A stretch of DNA of 64,000 nucleotides, taken from positions 210,165 through 274,164 of the forward strand of contig NZ_LMUH01000013.1 of NCBI RefSeq assembly GCF_009766105.1. Reading direction: 5' to 3'. Position numbers and translations under genes: made by a program. This DNA is from Granulicella sp. S156 (lineage in GTDB: Bacteria > Acidobacteriota > Terriglobia > Terriglobales > Acidobacteriaceae). The notes under the pieces are model-generated. The model was not told the origin of the DNA and ran no database searches. It saw only the letters and a program-made list of their open reading frames with translations. Of the stretch, positions 20,193 through 29,077 are shown piece by piece (positions within the stretch are counted from its first letter, which is position 1; every line of letters starts with the position of its first letter).

Positions 20193-21451
20193 TGCGTCAC
20201 CGTTCCGTTATTTGCGACGTTCACTTGCTGGCCCTCCGTGAGCGAATCCGAAGGAGCGAGTACGATTTCGTCGTCCGCCGTAAGGCCTGTTGCGACCTCC
20301 AGCGTGCTGCCGTTATCTTTCCCGATCGTGATGTGTTGAAGATGTACGTGTCCATCGCGCACCACGCCCACCTGCAAGCCCTGCGCGCGGAACAGCAGCG
20401 CATCTGCCGGCACTGAAAGCCGGCGTACCTGCTGTGGAATCTTGAAATGTACGAAGACATAAGCGCCCGGCAGCAGCTTGCCATCGGGGTTGTCGACGTC
20501 AACTTCGACATTCAACGTGCGTGAGGATTGATCGATGGCGCTCGAGTTGCGCACGATCTTGCCGTTGAACTCCTGGCCGGGATACTCGTCGAGCGTGAGC
20601 GTAGCGGTGCCGCCGTCTTGAATGGCGGGCGCATAGGTCTCCGGTACAGCGACATAGACGCGAAGCTTGCCAATGGCGGCTATGTGGAAGAGTTCTTTCG
20701 CGGTGCTGTTAGTGGTAGCTGAACCGGAGTCGATCAGCGCGCCGATATCTGTGTTGCGAATGGTGACGATGCCTGAAAACGGCGCATACACATGCTCGAA
20801 GGACTGCAATTGCTGCAGGCGGCGAACGTTCGCTTCAGCAGCGTCCACCGCAGCCTGCTTGGCGGTTGCGCCGCTGACGGCAACATCGGTCTCCTGTTTG
20901 GAGACGGAATCGCTCTTGAGCAGGTTCTGGTAGCGCGCTGAGGTGGTATTGGCCAGCGCGAGATCTGCCTGTGCGGACTTCAAATCCGCCTGCGCTACTT
21001 GGAGCTGTTCGTCCACTTCGGGCGTCTCGATGATCGCCATGAGTTCGCCCTGCTTGACGTGCTGGCCGATGTCCACGAACCACTGCTTGAGGTAGCCGTT
21101 GGTGCGGGCATAGATGGGCGTGTCGTTATAGGCCTGCGTATCGCCGGGCAGCGCAATCTCGGAGCTCATGCCTAATACCGCCGGATGTGTGACGCTGACC
21201 GTCGGAATTGCACTGACCGCAGTTGCCTTTTCCAAATGGCGCTCGTCAGCGGCTCGCGAGAGTAGGCCGTAGACGATAGCCGCCAGCAGGAGCACTACGA
21301 GCACAGCGACGGCCAGCCATACCCCTGTAGGTATGCGCCGTGGTGCCTCCAGCCCGTGCTGCGGATCGGGGTGTGGAGGATAGTGTGGCACAGAGCCTCC
21401 AGATACTGTTGTTGAGGGTGTCGTCATTTCGGTGTTGATGTCGGTCGACAT
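20189..21451 (-). CDS. RND efflux periplasmic adaptor (HlyD/AcrA family)
   Basis: The ATG at 21451 is preferred: GGAG lies 8-11 bases upstream, while the upstream in-frame ATG (21478) has no ribosome site and abuts a repeat element. The protein has about 420 residues. A cytosolic N-terminus (HYPPHPDPQHGLEAPRRIPT) leads to one membrane helix (GVWLAVAVLVVLLLAAIVYG). The lipoyl halves (IYARTNGYLKQWFVDIGQHV and YAPFSGIVTIRNTDIGALID) flank a short coiled coil rich in Ala/Gln. The beta-barrel and membrane-proximal domains follow (GKIVRNSSAIDQSSRTLNVE). It bridges the inner-membrane pump (21595-24762) and the outer-membrane channel (18714-20192). Confidence 0.95.
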   Translation of the reverse strand: MSTDINTEMTTPSTTVSGGSVPHYPPHPDPQHGLEAPRRIPTGVWLAVAVLVVLLLAAIVYGLLSRAADERHLEKATAVSAIPTVSVTHPAVLGMSSEIALPGDTQAYNDTPIYARTNGYLKQWFVDIGQHVKQGELMAIIETPEVDEQLQVAQADLKSAQADLALANTTSARYQNLLKSDSVSKQETDVAVSGATAKQAAVDAAEANVRRLQQLQSFEHVYAPFSGIVTIRNTDIGALIDSGSATTNSTAKELFHIAAIGKLRVYVAVPETYAPAIQDGGTATLTLDEYPGQEFNGKIVRNSSAIDQSSRTLNVEVDVDNPDGKLLPGAYVFVHFKIPQQVRRLSVPADALLFRAQGLQVGVVRDGHVHLQHITIGKDNGSTLEVATGLTADDEIVLAPSDSLTEGQQVNVANNGTVTQ

Positions 21452-21483
21452 GATCCGGTCTCCAGTGCGGCCCTTCATGCGGG

Positions 21484-21598
21484 CTAGGGCAGTTTCCGTA
21501 TAGGTGTAGAGCGAGTCAATGGCTTATACGCCGTTTTTCCCAAGAAAACGGCACTCTCAAAGATTATCCGCTTCGTAGTAATACGAAAACTGCTCTAG
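21484..21598. mobile_element. MITE-like element with CTAGrGCAGTTTyCGTAT ends
   Basis: The left end CTAGGGCAGTTTCCGTAT and the right end, read on the other strand as CTAGAGCAGTTTTCGTAT, are near-perfect inverted copies enclosing about 115 bases with no coding capacity. The left half is the unit also found at 18523-18584. It occupies most of the gap between the pump and adaptor genes, and its right-hand CTAG contributes the TAG stop codon of the pump gene. Similar ends (CTAGAGCC/CTAGAGCA, then TTTTC) bound the element at 62857-63103. Confidence 0.6.
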
Positions 21599-24500
21599 AC
21601 GGTGGCTTGTTCCTGTGGTGCGGCGGTTTCTTTAGCGTTGTCGCGTCCATGCAGCAACGCGAAGACGGCGGGGACGAAGATGAGGGTGGCGACGGTCGCA
21701 AGGGCCAGACCGCCGATAACGGCGCGTCCCAGCGGAGCATTCTGCTCGCCGCCATCGCCCGCACCCAGCGCCATCGGAATCATACCGATGATCATTGCGA
21801 GCGCTGTCATGGCGACAGGGCGGAAGCGCGTTGCGCCAGCTTCAACAGCTGAGCGGATGGCATCACCGGTTGCGTTGAGCCTGTCCTTCGCGAACGAAAC
21901 CACAAGGATCGAGTTAGCGGTTGCAACGCCCATACACATGATGGCTCCCATGAGCGCGGGCACCGACAGCGTGGTGTGCGTGAGGAAGAGGAACAACACG
22001 ATGCCGGAGATCGCCGCCGGCAGCGCCGTGATGATGATGAAGGGATCGAGCCACGACTGGAAGTTCACGACGATCAACAGGTATACGAGAACGATCGAGA
22101 ACATCAGGCCGAAGATCAGGCCTTCGTACGAGCTGCGCATCGTATCCACCTGGCCGCGCATGCGGATAAAGTTGCCCTTCGCGAGCGAGCCGCGGTTGGC
22201 ATTGATAATGCGGTCAACCTGTCGGGCCGCTGCGCCCAGGTCACGGTCCTGCACGTTGCCATAGATGTCCAGCGTGCGGCGAATGTTGTAGTGGTTGATG
22301 ACGGGCAACTCGGTGGATCGTCCAAAGTCGGCGACGTCCGCAAGAATCTCCGGCTCCTTCGCGCCCGGCGCGGTGATGGGAATGTTCTGCAGGTCCTGCA
22401 GTGACTGCACCTGGTACTGCGGTGTCTGCGTGACGATGTTGTACACCACGCCGTTGCGGTTGTTGAGGAAGAACATCGGCGTAAGCTGAGTGGAGCCCGA
22501 GAGAATATTGAGCACCGAGGTGCCTACATCGCGCTGTGTGTAGCCACCCTGCGCCGCCTTGGTACGGTCGACGTCCACGTTAAGCACGGGGTAATCGTTC
22601 GGTTGTTGCAGGCGGAGATCGACGAGGCCCGGCACTTGCCGCAGTTGCAGCAGGATGGTGTTGGCCACTTTGCGATTGCCGGCATCGTCGGGCCCATCGA
22701 TCTGTATGTCCAGGGGTGCGGGCAGGCCGAAGTTCAGAATCTGCGTAACGATATCGGAGGGTAAGAAGTAGAAGACTGTTCCCGGGAACTCCTTGGGCAG
22801 TTTGTCGCGAAGCGTACGCACGTAATCCGCGGTGGGATGGTGGTCTTCTTTGAGCGAGACAAGAATATCAGCGTCTGACGCGCCGAACAGTCCGCTGGTC
22901 GCATGCTGCGTATTCAGTGTCGAGTAGGGCAGGCCAATATTGTCGAGGATATTGTCCATCTCACCGGAGGGTACCGTTGTGCGGATGGATTGTTCCACGA
23001 GATCGCAGAGTTTGGCTGTTTCTTCAATACGCATGCCGGTCGTGCCGCGGACATGCAGGATGAACGAGCCGTTATCGGTCGCGGGAAAAAAGTTTTGGCC
23101 AAGAGAAGGAATCAGCAGCAGTGCAAGCACGCAGCAGCCGAGGAAGATGGGAATAAACAGTTTGCGGGCTGCAACAAGACGTTCGAGCAGCGATTCGTAA
23201 GTGGACCGTACGCGCTCGAAGGCACGCTCAAAGGCCCGCTGGAAGCGCGCCAGCGGATTGCGCGAAAGGGGAGCATGGTGATCGTGCGCCTTCAGCAGAT
23301 ACATCGCCAGCGTTGGCACCAGTGTTCGCGACAGCATGTAGGACGCGAGCATCGCGAAGACGACGGCTTCGGCCAGCGGAACGAACAGATAGCGTGCTAC
23401 GCCGGCGAGAAAGAACATCGGCAGGAACACGATGCAGATGCAGAGCGTGGACACCAGCGCCGGCACTGAGATCTGCGCGGCGCCTTCGAGAATCGCATCG
23501 TGCAGCGGATTGCCCTCTTCGAGGTAGCGCTCAATGTTTTCGATGGTGACCGTGGCATCGTCGACGAGAATACCGACGGCGAGCGCAAGACCGCCCAGCG
23601 TCATGATGTTGATCGTCTCGCCGATCAGGCCGAGGATGATGATCGAGGTCAGAATGGAGAGCGGAATAGAGACCGCGATGATCAGTGTCGAACGCCACGA
23701 GCCGAGGAACAGCAGAATCATCAGGCCGGTCAGCGCTGCGGCAATGATGGCCTCGCGAATGACTCCGTTGACAGAGGAGCGCACAAAGACTGACTGATCA
23801 CCAATAGGTGTGATCTTGAGTGTCGAAGGCAGGCTCTGCTTGATCCGTGGCAGCAGGCCATACTCACCCTTCACGACATCGAGTGTGGAAGCCGAGCCGG
23901 ATTTGAGGATAGTGATGAGCACACCGCGACGCCCATCCTGGCGAACGATGTTGGTCTGCGGAATACTTCCGTCGGTGACGCTGGCGACGTCGTGAACGTA
24001 GATCGTCGCTCCGTTCACTTGCTTGAGAGGAAGGTTCGACAGTCCTTCGATGGTGGCCGGCGAGCTGTTGAGCCTGATGTCGTATTCGGCGGAACCGATC
24101 TTGGCCGTGCCTCCGGGTTGAACCACATTCTGCTGGTTCATCGCATTCAGCACGTCCACCGGCGAAACCCCTTCGGCCTGTAGCCGCTTGGGATCGATGT
24201 TGACCATGATCGACCGCTGTTTGCCGCCGTAGACGTTTGGAACTACCGCGCCGGGAACGGTGACCAACTGCGGCCGCATGAAGTTGAGGCCGTAGTCGTT
24301 CAGTTGTTGCTCGGAGAGTCCTTGGCCGGAGAGGCCAAGTTGAAGAATCGGCACGCTGGACGCGGAGAAGTTGATGATCTGCGGCGGCAGAATTCCCGGC
24401 GGCAGCGAGCGGAGCTGAAACTCGGAGGCGGCCGAAACCTGTGCATTCGCCGTATCGAGCGAAGCCCCTGGCTGAAGGTAAATCTTGATGATCGCCTGGC

Positions 24501-24762
24501 CGTTGATGGTCGTCGACTCGATGTGCTCGATGTTGTCCACCAGCGTGGTGAGCACCTTCTCGTACGGCGTCGTCAGGCGGCCTTCAAGCTCTTCCGGATT
24601 CAGGCCTGTGTACTGCCAGGCGATGGAGACCACCGGAATATTGATGTTGGGGAAGATGTCGGTCGGCGTACGCAGAATCACGACTGGCGCCGCGATCAGG
24701 ATAAGCAGCGCCAGCACAATGAACGTGTAAGGCCGATTCAACGCAAGTCGAACAATCCACAT
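21595..24762 (-). CDS. RND efflux pump, inner-membrane permease (AcrB/MdtB type)
   Basis: A 1055-residue protein that starts MWIVRLALNRPYTFIVLALL, the standard first helix of RND pumps. TPTDIFPNINIPVVSI and the N-terminal porter repeat follow. The proton-relay pair is in the TM4 block LAVGILVDDATVTIENIERY (two adjacent Asp). A second half repeats the layout (PALMGAIMCMGVATANSILV, then AVEAGATRFRPVAMTALAMI). The two Asp and the lack of the HME signature place it with drug/lipophile exporters; the substrate is unknown. It is the first gene of the operon, behind a GGAG site, and is transcribed divergently from a LysR gene. The stop codon falls inside the end of a MITE-like element. Confidence 0.95.
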   Translation of the reverse strand: MWIVRLALNRPYTFIVLALLILIAAPVVILRTPTDIFPNINIPVVSIAWQYTGLNPEELEGRLTTPYEKVLTTLVDNIEHIESTTINGQAIIKIYLQPGASLDTANAQVSAASEFQLRSLPPGILPPQIINFSASSVPILQLGLSGQGLSEQQLNDYGLNFMRPQLVTVPGAVVPNVYGGKQRSIMVNIDPKRLQAEGVSPVDVLNAMNQQNVVQPGGTAKIGSAEYDIRLNSSPATIEGLSNLPLKQVNGATIYVHDVASVTDGSIPQTNIVRQDGRRGVLITILKSGSASTLDVVKGEYGLLPRIKQSLPSTLKITPIGDQSVFVRSSVNGVIREAIIAAALTGLMILLFLGSWRSTLIIAVSIPLSILTSIIILGLIGETINIMTLGGLALAVGILVDDATVTIENIERYLEEGNPLHDAILEGAAQISVPALVSTLCICIVFLPMFFLAGVARYLFVPLAEAVVFAMLASYMLSRTLVPTLAMYLLKAHDHHAPLSRNPLARFQRAFERAFERVRSTYESLLERLVAARKLFIPIFLGCCVLALLLIPSLGQNFFPATDNGSFILHVRGTTGMRIEETAKLCDLVEQSIRTTVPSGEMDNILDNIGLPYSTLNTQHATSGLFGASDADILVSLKEDHHPTADYVRTLRDKLPKEFPGTVFYFLPSDIVTQILNFGLPAPLDIQIDGPDDAGNRKVANTILLQLRQVPGLVDLRLQQPNDYPVLNVDVDRTKAAQGGYTQRDVGTSVLNILSGSTQLTPMFFLNNRNGVVYNIVTQTPQYQVQSLQDLQNIPITAPGAKEPEILADVADFGRSTELPVINHYNIRRTLDIYGNVQDRDLGAAARQVDRIINANRGSLAKGNFIRMRGQVDTMRSSYEGLIFGLMFSIVLVYLLIVVNFQSWLDPFIIITALPAAISGIVLFLFLTHTTLSVPALMGAIMCMGVATANSILVVSFAKDRLNATGDAIRSAVEAGATRFRPVAMTALAMIIGMIPMALGAGDGGEQNAPLGRAVIGGLALATVATLIFVPAVFALLHGRDNAKETAAPQEQATV

Positions 24763-24882
24763 GCAAGAGACTCCGCAGCAAAAAATGCCTGTATTAAGGA
24801 CTCTATCTTGTGCCGATACGACTCGCAGTTCTTTCCTGTACGTTCCATCGGAAAAACCGATATAAAGGGTTAGTGGAAATCG

Positions 24883-24898
24883 CTTATACAGGTATAAG
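24883..24898. promoter_or_regulatory. perfect palindrome in the lysR/RND divergent region, candidate operator
   Basis: CTTATACAGGTATAAG has 7-bp arms and a 2-base centre. It lies 42 bases before the lysR start and about 120 bases before the RND start. This matches the position of an autoregulatory LysR binding site, although the T-N11-A consensus is only loosely met. Confidence 0.45.
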
Positions 24899-24939
24899 GA
24901 TCAGCAAGCGGTAATCGAGAAACAGCTAGGAGAAAGCCC

Positions 24940-25848
24940 ATGGAACTGCGTCATCTGCGCTACTTCACAGCGGTTGCGGACTTCGGAAGCCTCTCGGCAG
25001 CAGCACAGCGGTTGAATGTTTCACAGTCGTCCGTGAGCGAGCAGATGGCCGACCTCGAAGCCGAGATCGGCGGCGCATTGCTGGATCGCTCCGGTCGGCG
25101 CGTTCAACTCACCGCGGAAGGCTACGTGTTTCTAGAGGAAGCCCGCAAAACATTGCGGGCGGCAGAGCGAGCGGTTGATCTGACGCGGCAATCGCTGCAT
25201 GGCGAAATTGGAACGCTATCGATTGGGTTCTTTCTCTGGGGCGCTGGAGGGTTCTTCCCCCGCATCATCCGCGAGTACCGGCGAACCCGGCCCGGAATCA
25301 GGCTTTCGCTCATCGAGATGCGCGCAGTAGAGCAGGTTGCCGCGCTGGAGGAGGGCCGCATAGACGTGGGACTAACGAGGCCGCTTGAGCCGCCGTTCGA
25401 TCGCACGCTGCGCTCCGAGCTTCTGTATCGAGATCCCATTGTGGTGGCCATGCGGCCCGATCATCCGTTTGCCGGCCGCGACGTTCCCCTACGCTCACTG
25501 GCGAACCAGCCGTTGGTGATGGTCGATCGCAACTCCAATACGTTCCTGTTCGATAGCATCGTCTCTATGTGCGCTGCGGAGGGTTTTTCGCCGCATATTG
25601 CGAATACTGCATCATCCTGGCCAGGGGTATTGACGCTGATTGAGGCGGGTGAAGGCATCGCACTGGTCCCTGCAGGCATGCGCCATCTGCGCGCCAAAGG
25701 AATTACCTTCAGCCCACTGCTTCCAGAGACGTTGTCACTAGGGCTTTCGGTGTCATGGAACCCCAAGAACCAGGGCGTGGCGCTGCGTGACTTTCTCGCT
25801 TTGCTACGCGAAAACCGAAAGAGAATTCAAAGCAGTGGAGGCAGTTGA
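24940..25848 (+). CDS. LysR-family transcriptional regulator
   Basis: A 302-residue protein. The winged HTH is at the N-terminus (MELRHLRYFTAVADFGSLSA, then LNVSQSSVSEQMADLEAEIG) and a type-2 periplasmic-binding fold follows (GTLSIGFFLWGAGGFFPRII, EGRIDVGLTRPLEPPFD). The ribosome site AGGAG lies seven bases before the ATG. It is divergent from the RND operon across 177 bases that contain a perfect palindrome, so control of the pump is the natural reading; the inducer is unknown. Confidence 0.95.
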   Translation: MELRHLRYFTAVADFGSLSAAAQRLNVSQSSVSEQMADLEAEIGGALLDRSGRRVQLTAEGYVFLEEARKTLRAAERAVDLTRQSLHGEIGTLSIGFFLWGAGGFFPRIIREYRRTRPGIRLSLIEMRAVEQVAALEEGRIDVGLTRPLEPPFDRTLRSELLYRDPIVVAMRPDHPFAGRDVPLRSLANQPLVMVDRNSNTFLFDSIVSMCAAEGFSPHIANTASSWPGVLTLIEAGEGIALVPAGMRHLRAKGITFSPLLPETLSLGLSVSWNPKNQGVALRDFLALLRENRKRIQSSGGS

Positions 25849-25886
25849 GAAGCCTTCCAAAATTACAATTGCCGTTGTTTGTTTCT

Positions 25887-25976
25887 CGTCGTCATCCTGA
25901 AGCGTAGCTGAAGGACCCCCGCATTGGGGGCAGCACGAATGCGGAGATCCTTCGCCGTTGGCTCAGGATGACGGCG
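25887..25976. repeat. imperfect palindromic intergenic unit (GTCATCCTGAAGCGTAGC type)
   Basis: The left arm (CGTCATCCTGA, then GAAGGA and CCGCATT) pairs with the right arm (AATGCGGA, then TCCTTC and TCAGGATGACG) around CCCCC/GGGGG, giving a long RNA hairpin. GTCATCCTGAAGCGTAGCT also opens the hairpin at 58581. It fills the gap between the convergent lysR and GH144 genes, so it may act as a bidirectional terminator. Confidence 0.7.
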
Positions 25977-25988
25977 AAAAACTAACAA

Positions 25989-27278
25989 CTACCCCGCATG
26001 AAATCCAGCCTTCTTCATCGCAACCGCGACCTCCGCATTGCGGGCGAAGGTCTCCCACACAAAGCCAGTGCGCAGGTTTTCGGCCATCAACACGCCGATG
26101 CCCAGATCGATGCCGAGCACATCCGGGTCATACCACTTCGCCTCCGGATGGAACGCATCACAGAAGCCGTACCGTCCCCATGCCTTTTCTCCATAGAGAT
26201 CTTTCAGCGAGCGCAGCACGCGAAGGCAGTTTGACGGCAGAAAGGGAAGAGAACCGGCTGTCGCATTGGGGACAACAGAACCATCGATGCCGCCTTCGCC
26301 CGGAGGCCCTCCCCAGGCGGTGTATCCATGTGCTGAGTCCGAGGCGCTGATCCCCCAGTAGTCAGCCGAATACGGCTTGCCCAGGTTGAGGCAGAAAGCC
26401 TCATGCGCCTGCGTCGCGATGACGGAGTTGTCGAAGTAGTTCGCGTACTTGTCGCGCTTGCCGCGAAAGTCGAACCACGCATGACTGTACTGATGCACGA
26501 AGAGCGGATCATCCGCGCTGATATAGGTGTAGTCCTTGTAGGTCATCTTCGGCCGGGCAAAGGCATCCCAGCTCGAGGCCGCGACAGGATGTGTCGGGGA
26601 ACCCATGGCGAGCAGATAGATCATCATCAGTTCGCAATAGTGGTTCCAGTGGGCTTTGAGAAAGCTGCCATTCGCATAGCCCATCGAGAACGTCGTTTCG
26701 TTGTCGAGCATCCACGGCCAGTCGACGCGTTCGTAAAGTGCAGTCGCGAGCCGCACGATCTCGGCATCTTTGTGGAAGTGGGCACGAGCTGTCAGCACGC
26801 CGCACAGAAAAAGCGACGTGTCGATCGACGAAATCTCGCTGCCAGGGTAAGGGGTTCCTTTCTCAACATCGTTGAAGTGCGACAGGAACCCATGCTGGTG
26901 AGGCATCTGGTAGAGGTGGAAGTGCAGCGTCTTCCGCACCTGCTCCACAACCTTGGCGCGGGGTTGATAGCCACGCTTCTCTGCGATGCACAACGCTGAA
27001 AGACCAAAGCCTGTGGCGGCGATGCTGGCCATCCCACGAGGATCCAGTTTGCCGTCGGCGTTGGAGGCCGCGGCGCGGTCGAGCACCTGGCCCGTCGTCG
27101 CGCCTGCCTGCTCGACGAAGTACAGGCAGCCGCGACGTTGCATTTCGTCGAGAAAGACATGGTCCTCGTGCGTAAGGCCGCTTGCGAGGCTGTTGGGAGT
27201 CGCTGCGATCGCGAAGGCTGGAATTCGCGATTGCAGGGCCGATCCGGCAAGTAGCTTTAATAACGTGCGCCGTTTCAT
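25989..27278 (-). CDS. GH144-type (glucoamylase-domain) endo-beta-1,2-glucanase-like protein, exported
   Basis: A 429-residue protein with a Tat-like signal (KRRTLLKLLAGSALQ). The rest is an alpha/alpha barrel with the PF10091 'glycoamylase' features: GMASIAATGFGLSALCIAEK, PYPGSEISSIDTSLFLCGVL, QYSHAWFDFRGKRD, FCLNLGKPYSADYWGISASD and GYTAWGGPPGEGGIDG. That domain defines GH144, whose characterised members cut beta-1,2-glucans. The exact substrate is inferred from family only; some PF10091 proteins act on other glucans. It is cotranscribed with the GH39 gene (five bases between stop and start, GGAAGG ribosome site). Confidence 0.82.
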   Translation of the reverse strand: MKRRTLLKLLAGSALQSRIPAFAIAATPNSLASGLTHEDHVFLDEMQRRGCLYFVEQAGATTGQVLDRAAASNADGKLDPRGMASIAATGFGLSALCIAEKRGYQPRAKVVEQVRKTLHFHLYQMPHQHGFLSHFNDVEKGTPYPGSEISSIDTSLFLCGVLTARAHFHKDAEIVRLATALYERVDWPWMLDNETTFSMGYANGSFLKAHWNHYCELMMIYLLAMGSPTHPVAASSWDAFARPKMTYKDYTYISADDPLFVHQYSHAWFDFRGKRDKYANYFDNSVIATQAHEAFCLNLGKPYSADYWGISASDSAHGYTAWGGPPGEGGIDGSVVPNATAGSLPFLPSNCLRVLRSLKDLYGEKAWGRYGFCDAFHPEAKWYDPDVLGIDLGIGVLMAENLRTGFVWETFARNAEVAVAMKKAGFHAG

Positions 27279-27283
27279 CGGGA

Positions 27284-28876
27284 TTACCTTCCTACGACCA
27301 CAAGTGCCAGACCATATGCCGGAACCGTGACCTGTAGTTTGCCTTGTTTAAGATGCAGGTGTTCCGCGGGTGCCATCTCTCCGGCAGCGCGAAGTCTCTT
27401 GATCTGTTCCTGTGTGAGGTCGCCCGGTGGCCGTCCCATTGCATTGAACTCCTTCAGCACGTTGCCGTGGTCTTCATCCACGCGCCACAGCTCGACGGCG
27501 GAGTTCGCGGGCACGTTCTTCAGTTCCAAATCGAACGTCTTCGCGGGGCCTGCGGGGCCGGTCGGCATCGTGTACGTGGGGCCAGTCCCTGTGGGAGGAG
27601 CGTAATCCCACAAAGCAATTGCGAGGCCGTCATTCTCCGTTGCTGTTGCCAGCGCGGACTCCGAAGTAACGGGAATTCGCCGGTCTCCCAGCTTATGCAG
27701 TACACGGAAGATATTGAGGGAAGGTTTTGGAATGCTGTCTGCGGCGAGCAGCCCAAAGCCGCCATAAAACGGCGACCGCACGACACCCTGTTCTTCAAAG
27801 ACATCGGAGAAGGACCAGTAGTCCATGCTCTCGGTCAGGCCGTCGCATAGGCGGATATTGTTGGCCATCCATGGACCCATGTAGGTGGTGTCGGTAATGT
27901 TAGGCTCGTTGGCATAGCTGGCGTTGTACTCGGAGAAGATGAGCGGGATCTTCGGAAAGGCCGAGTGCAGTATCTCGTTGTGGACCTTTTCAACCGAGCG
28001 CCACACCATCTTGTCTCTTGGAATCTCCTCGTGGGTATTGAACACGTCTTCCGCCTTGTCATTGGCGTAGACATGGGTGGAGACGAAGTCGAGCGGCACA
28101 TTTTCCGCCTTTACGTGCGCGAGAAAAGGCGCGACCCACCCAGCTTGTGCGGTGGACGGTCCACCGACGATCAGGCGCGGAGAAACAGCTTTCAGCGCAC
28201 GAGCCGTGTGGTCGTAGAGCTCAAAGTACGTAGCCTGCTTCGGATCTCCCATCCAGAAGTCCAGATTGGGTTCGTTCCATACTTCGAACTTCCAGGTCGC
28301 AACCTCGTCGATTCCATAGCGCTTGACCAGGTGCTCGGCAAAGGCGCGAATCATGGCGTCCCATGCCGCATAGTCCTTCGGTGGAGAAGGATTGGGGTGG
28401 TACCAGAAGGCATGCGCCGCGTTCGGGTCGGAGGCCATCTTCTTCGGCATAAAGCTCATCTCGACGAAGGGCTTCACTCCATTGGCCAGCAGCCCATCGT
28501 AGATCTGGTCGACGTAGGAGAAGTTATAGACCGAGGCATCGTTGGCGGCCTGCGCGGCGAGACCAGGATTTTTGGTCTGACGATCCGGATCGTAAAGCCC
28601 AACCTCATCGTTGAAGATGCCGTGGAAGCGAACCGATTGGAAGTCAGTCGCCTGCTTTACTGTGCGGAGATCGTTGCGATAACTCTCCCGCAGCGAAAGA
28701 ATGGCGCGGCCAGAGCCAAAGGTCTGTTCCCAGAAGTGAGGGAACGGTGTAGTCACCGCCTTTGCGTCGATGGCGATTTTTTCTTGCTCTTGTGCCTGGA
28801 GGGTAAACAGAGAGCTTGAAAGAAGGATGAGCCCTGCTGCCAGAGCGACAGAGTGAAGTTTTGATTGATTCCGCAT
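27284..28876 (-). CDS. GH39 beta-xylosidase-like glycoside hydrolase, secreted
   Basis: A 530-residue protein with a signal peptide (LHSVALAAGLILLSSSLFTL). The GH39 barrel has FHGIFNDEVGLYDPD, Glu202 as acid/base in VWNEPNLDFWMG, and Glu316 as nucleophile in PLIFSEYNASY. A C-terminal beta domain follows (NVPANSAVELWRVDEDHGNV). Family members are mainly beta-1,4-xylosidases, with alpha-L-iduronidase and other activities also known. It heads a two-gene unit with the GH144 gene and lies downstream of the TonB receptor at 29078 in the same direction, with a terminator-like hairpin between. Both enzymes probably process the glycan that receptor handles. Confidence 0.9.
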   Translation of the reverse strand: MRNQSKLHSVALAAGLILLSSSLFTLQAQEQEKIAIDAKAVTTPFPHFWEQTFGSGRAILSLRESYRNDLRTVKQATDFQSVRFHGIFNDEVGLYDPDRQTKNPGLAAQAANDASVYNFSYVDQIYDGLLANGVKPFVEMSFMPKKMASDPNAAHAFWYHPNPSPPKDYAAWDAMIRAFAEHLVKRYGIDEVATWKFEVWNEPNLDFWMGDPKQATYFELYDHTARALKAVSPRLIVGGPSTAQAGWVAPFLAHVKAENVPLDFVSTHVYANDKAEDVFNTHEEIPRDKMVWRSVEKVHNEILHSAFPKIPLIFSEYNASYANEPNITDTTYMGPWMANNIRLCDGLTESMDYWSFSDVFEEQGVVRSPFYGGFGLLAADSIPKPSLNIFRVLHKLGDRRIPVTSESALATATENDGLAIALWDYAPPTGTGPTYTMPTGPAGPAKTFDLELKNVPANSAVELWRVDEDHGNVLKEFNAMGRPPGDLTQEQIKRLRAAGEMAPAEHLHLKQGKLQVTVPAYGLALVVVGR

Positions 28877-29020
28877 GGTGTCCCTTCAATTTGTTGCTGT
28901 AAGGATTGTTCAGCCGTTCAGGCCATTTAATAAATTCACAAGGTGAGTCTTTGTTTTTTCTATCATTCGCTCTGAGTGCAGTCGAACGGGAGGGAATCCC
29001 CGAAACTGAAGTATTGAAGG

Positions 29021-29051
29021 AAAAGAGAGGGTGCCCATGAAGAGCACCCTC
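29021..29051 (-). terminator. intrinsic terminator after the TonB receptor gene
   Basis: Read on the minus strand, GAGGGTGC and GCACCCTC pair around a 9-base loop and are followed by TCTTTTCC. It sits 27 bases beyond the receptor stop and may let only part of the transcription continue into GH39. Confidence 0.7.
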
Positions 29052-29077
29052 GTGTTCGAAGAGGCTAATAAGAGCGG

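Noticed and set aside
21452..21478. adaptor gene start at 21478
   Set aside because: No ribosome site there and it abuts the repeat element; the ATG at 21451 has GGAG at a suitable distance.
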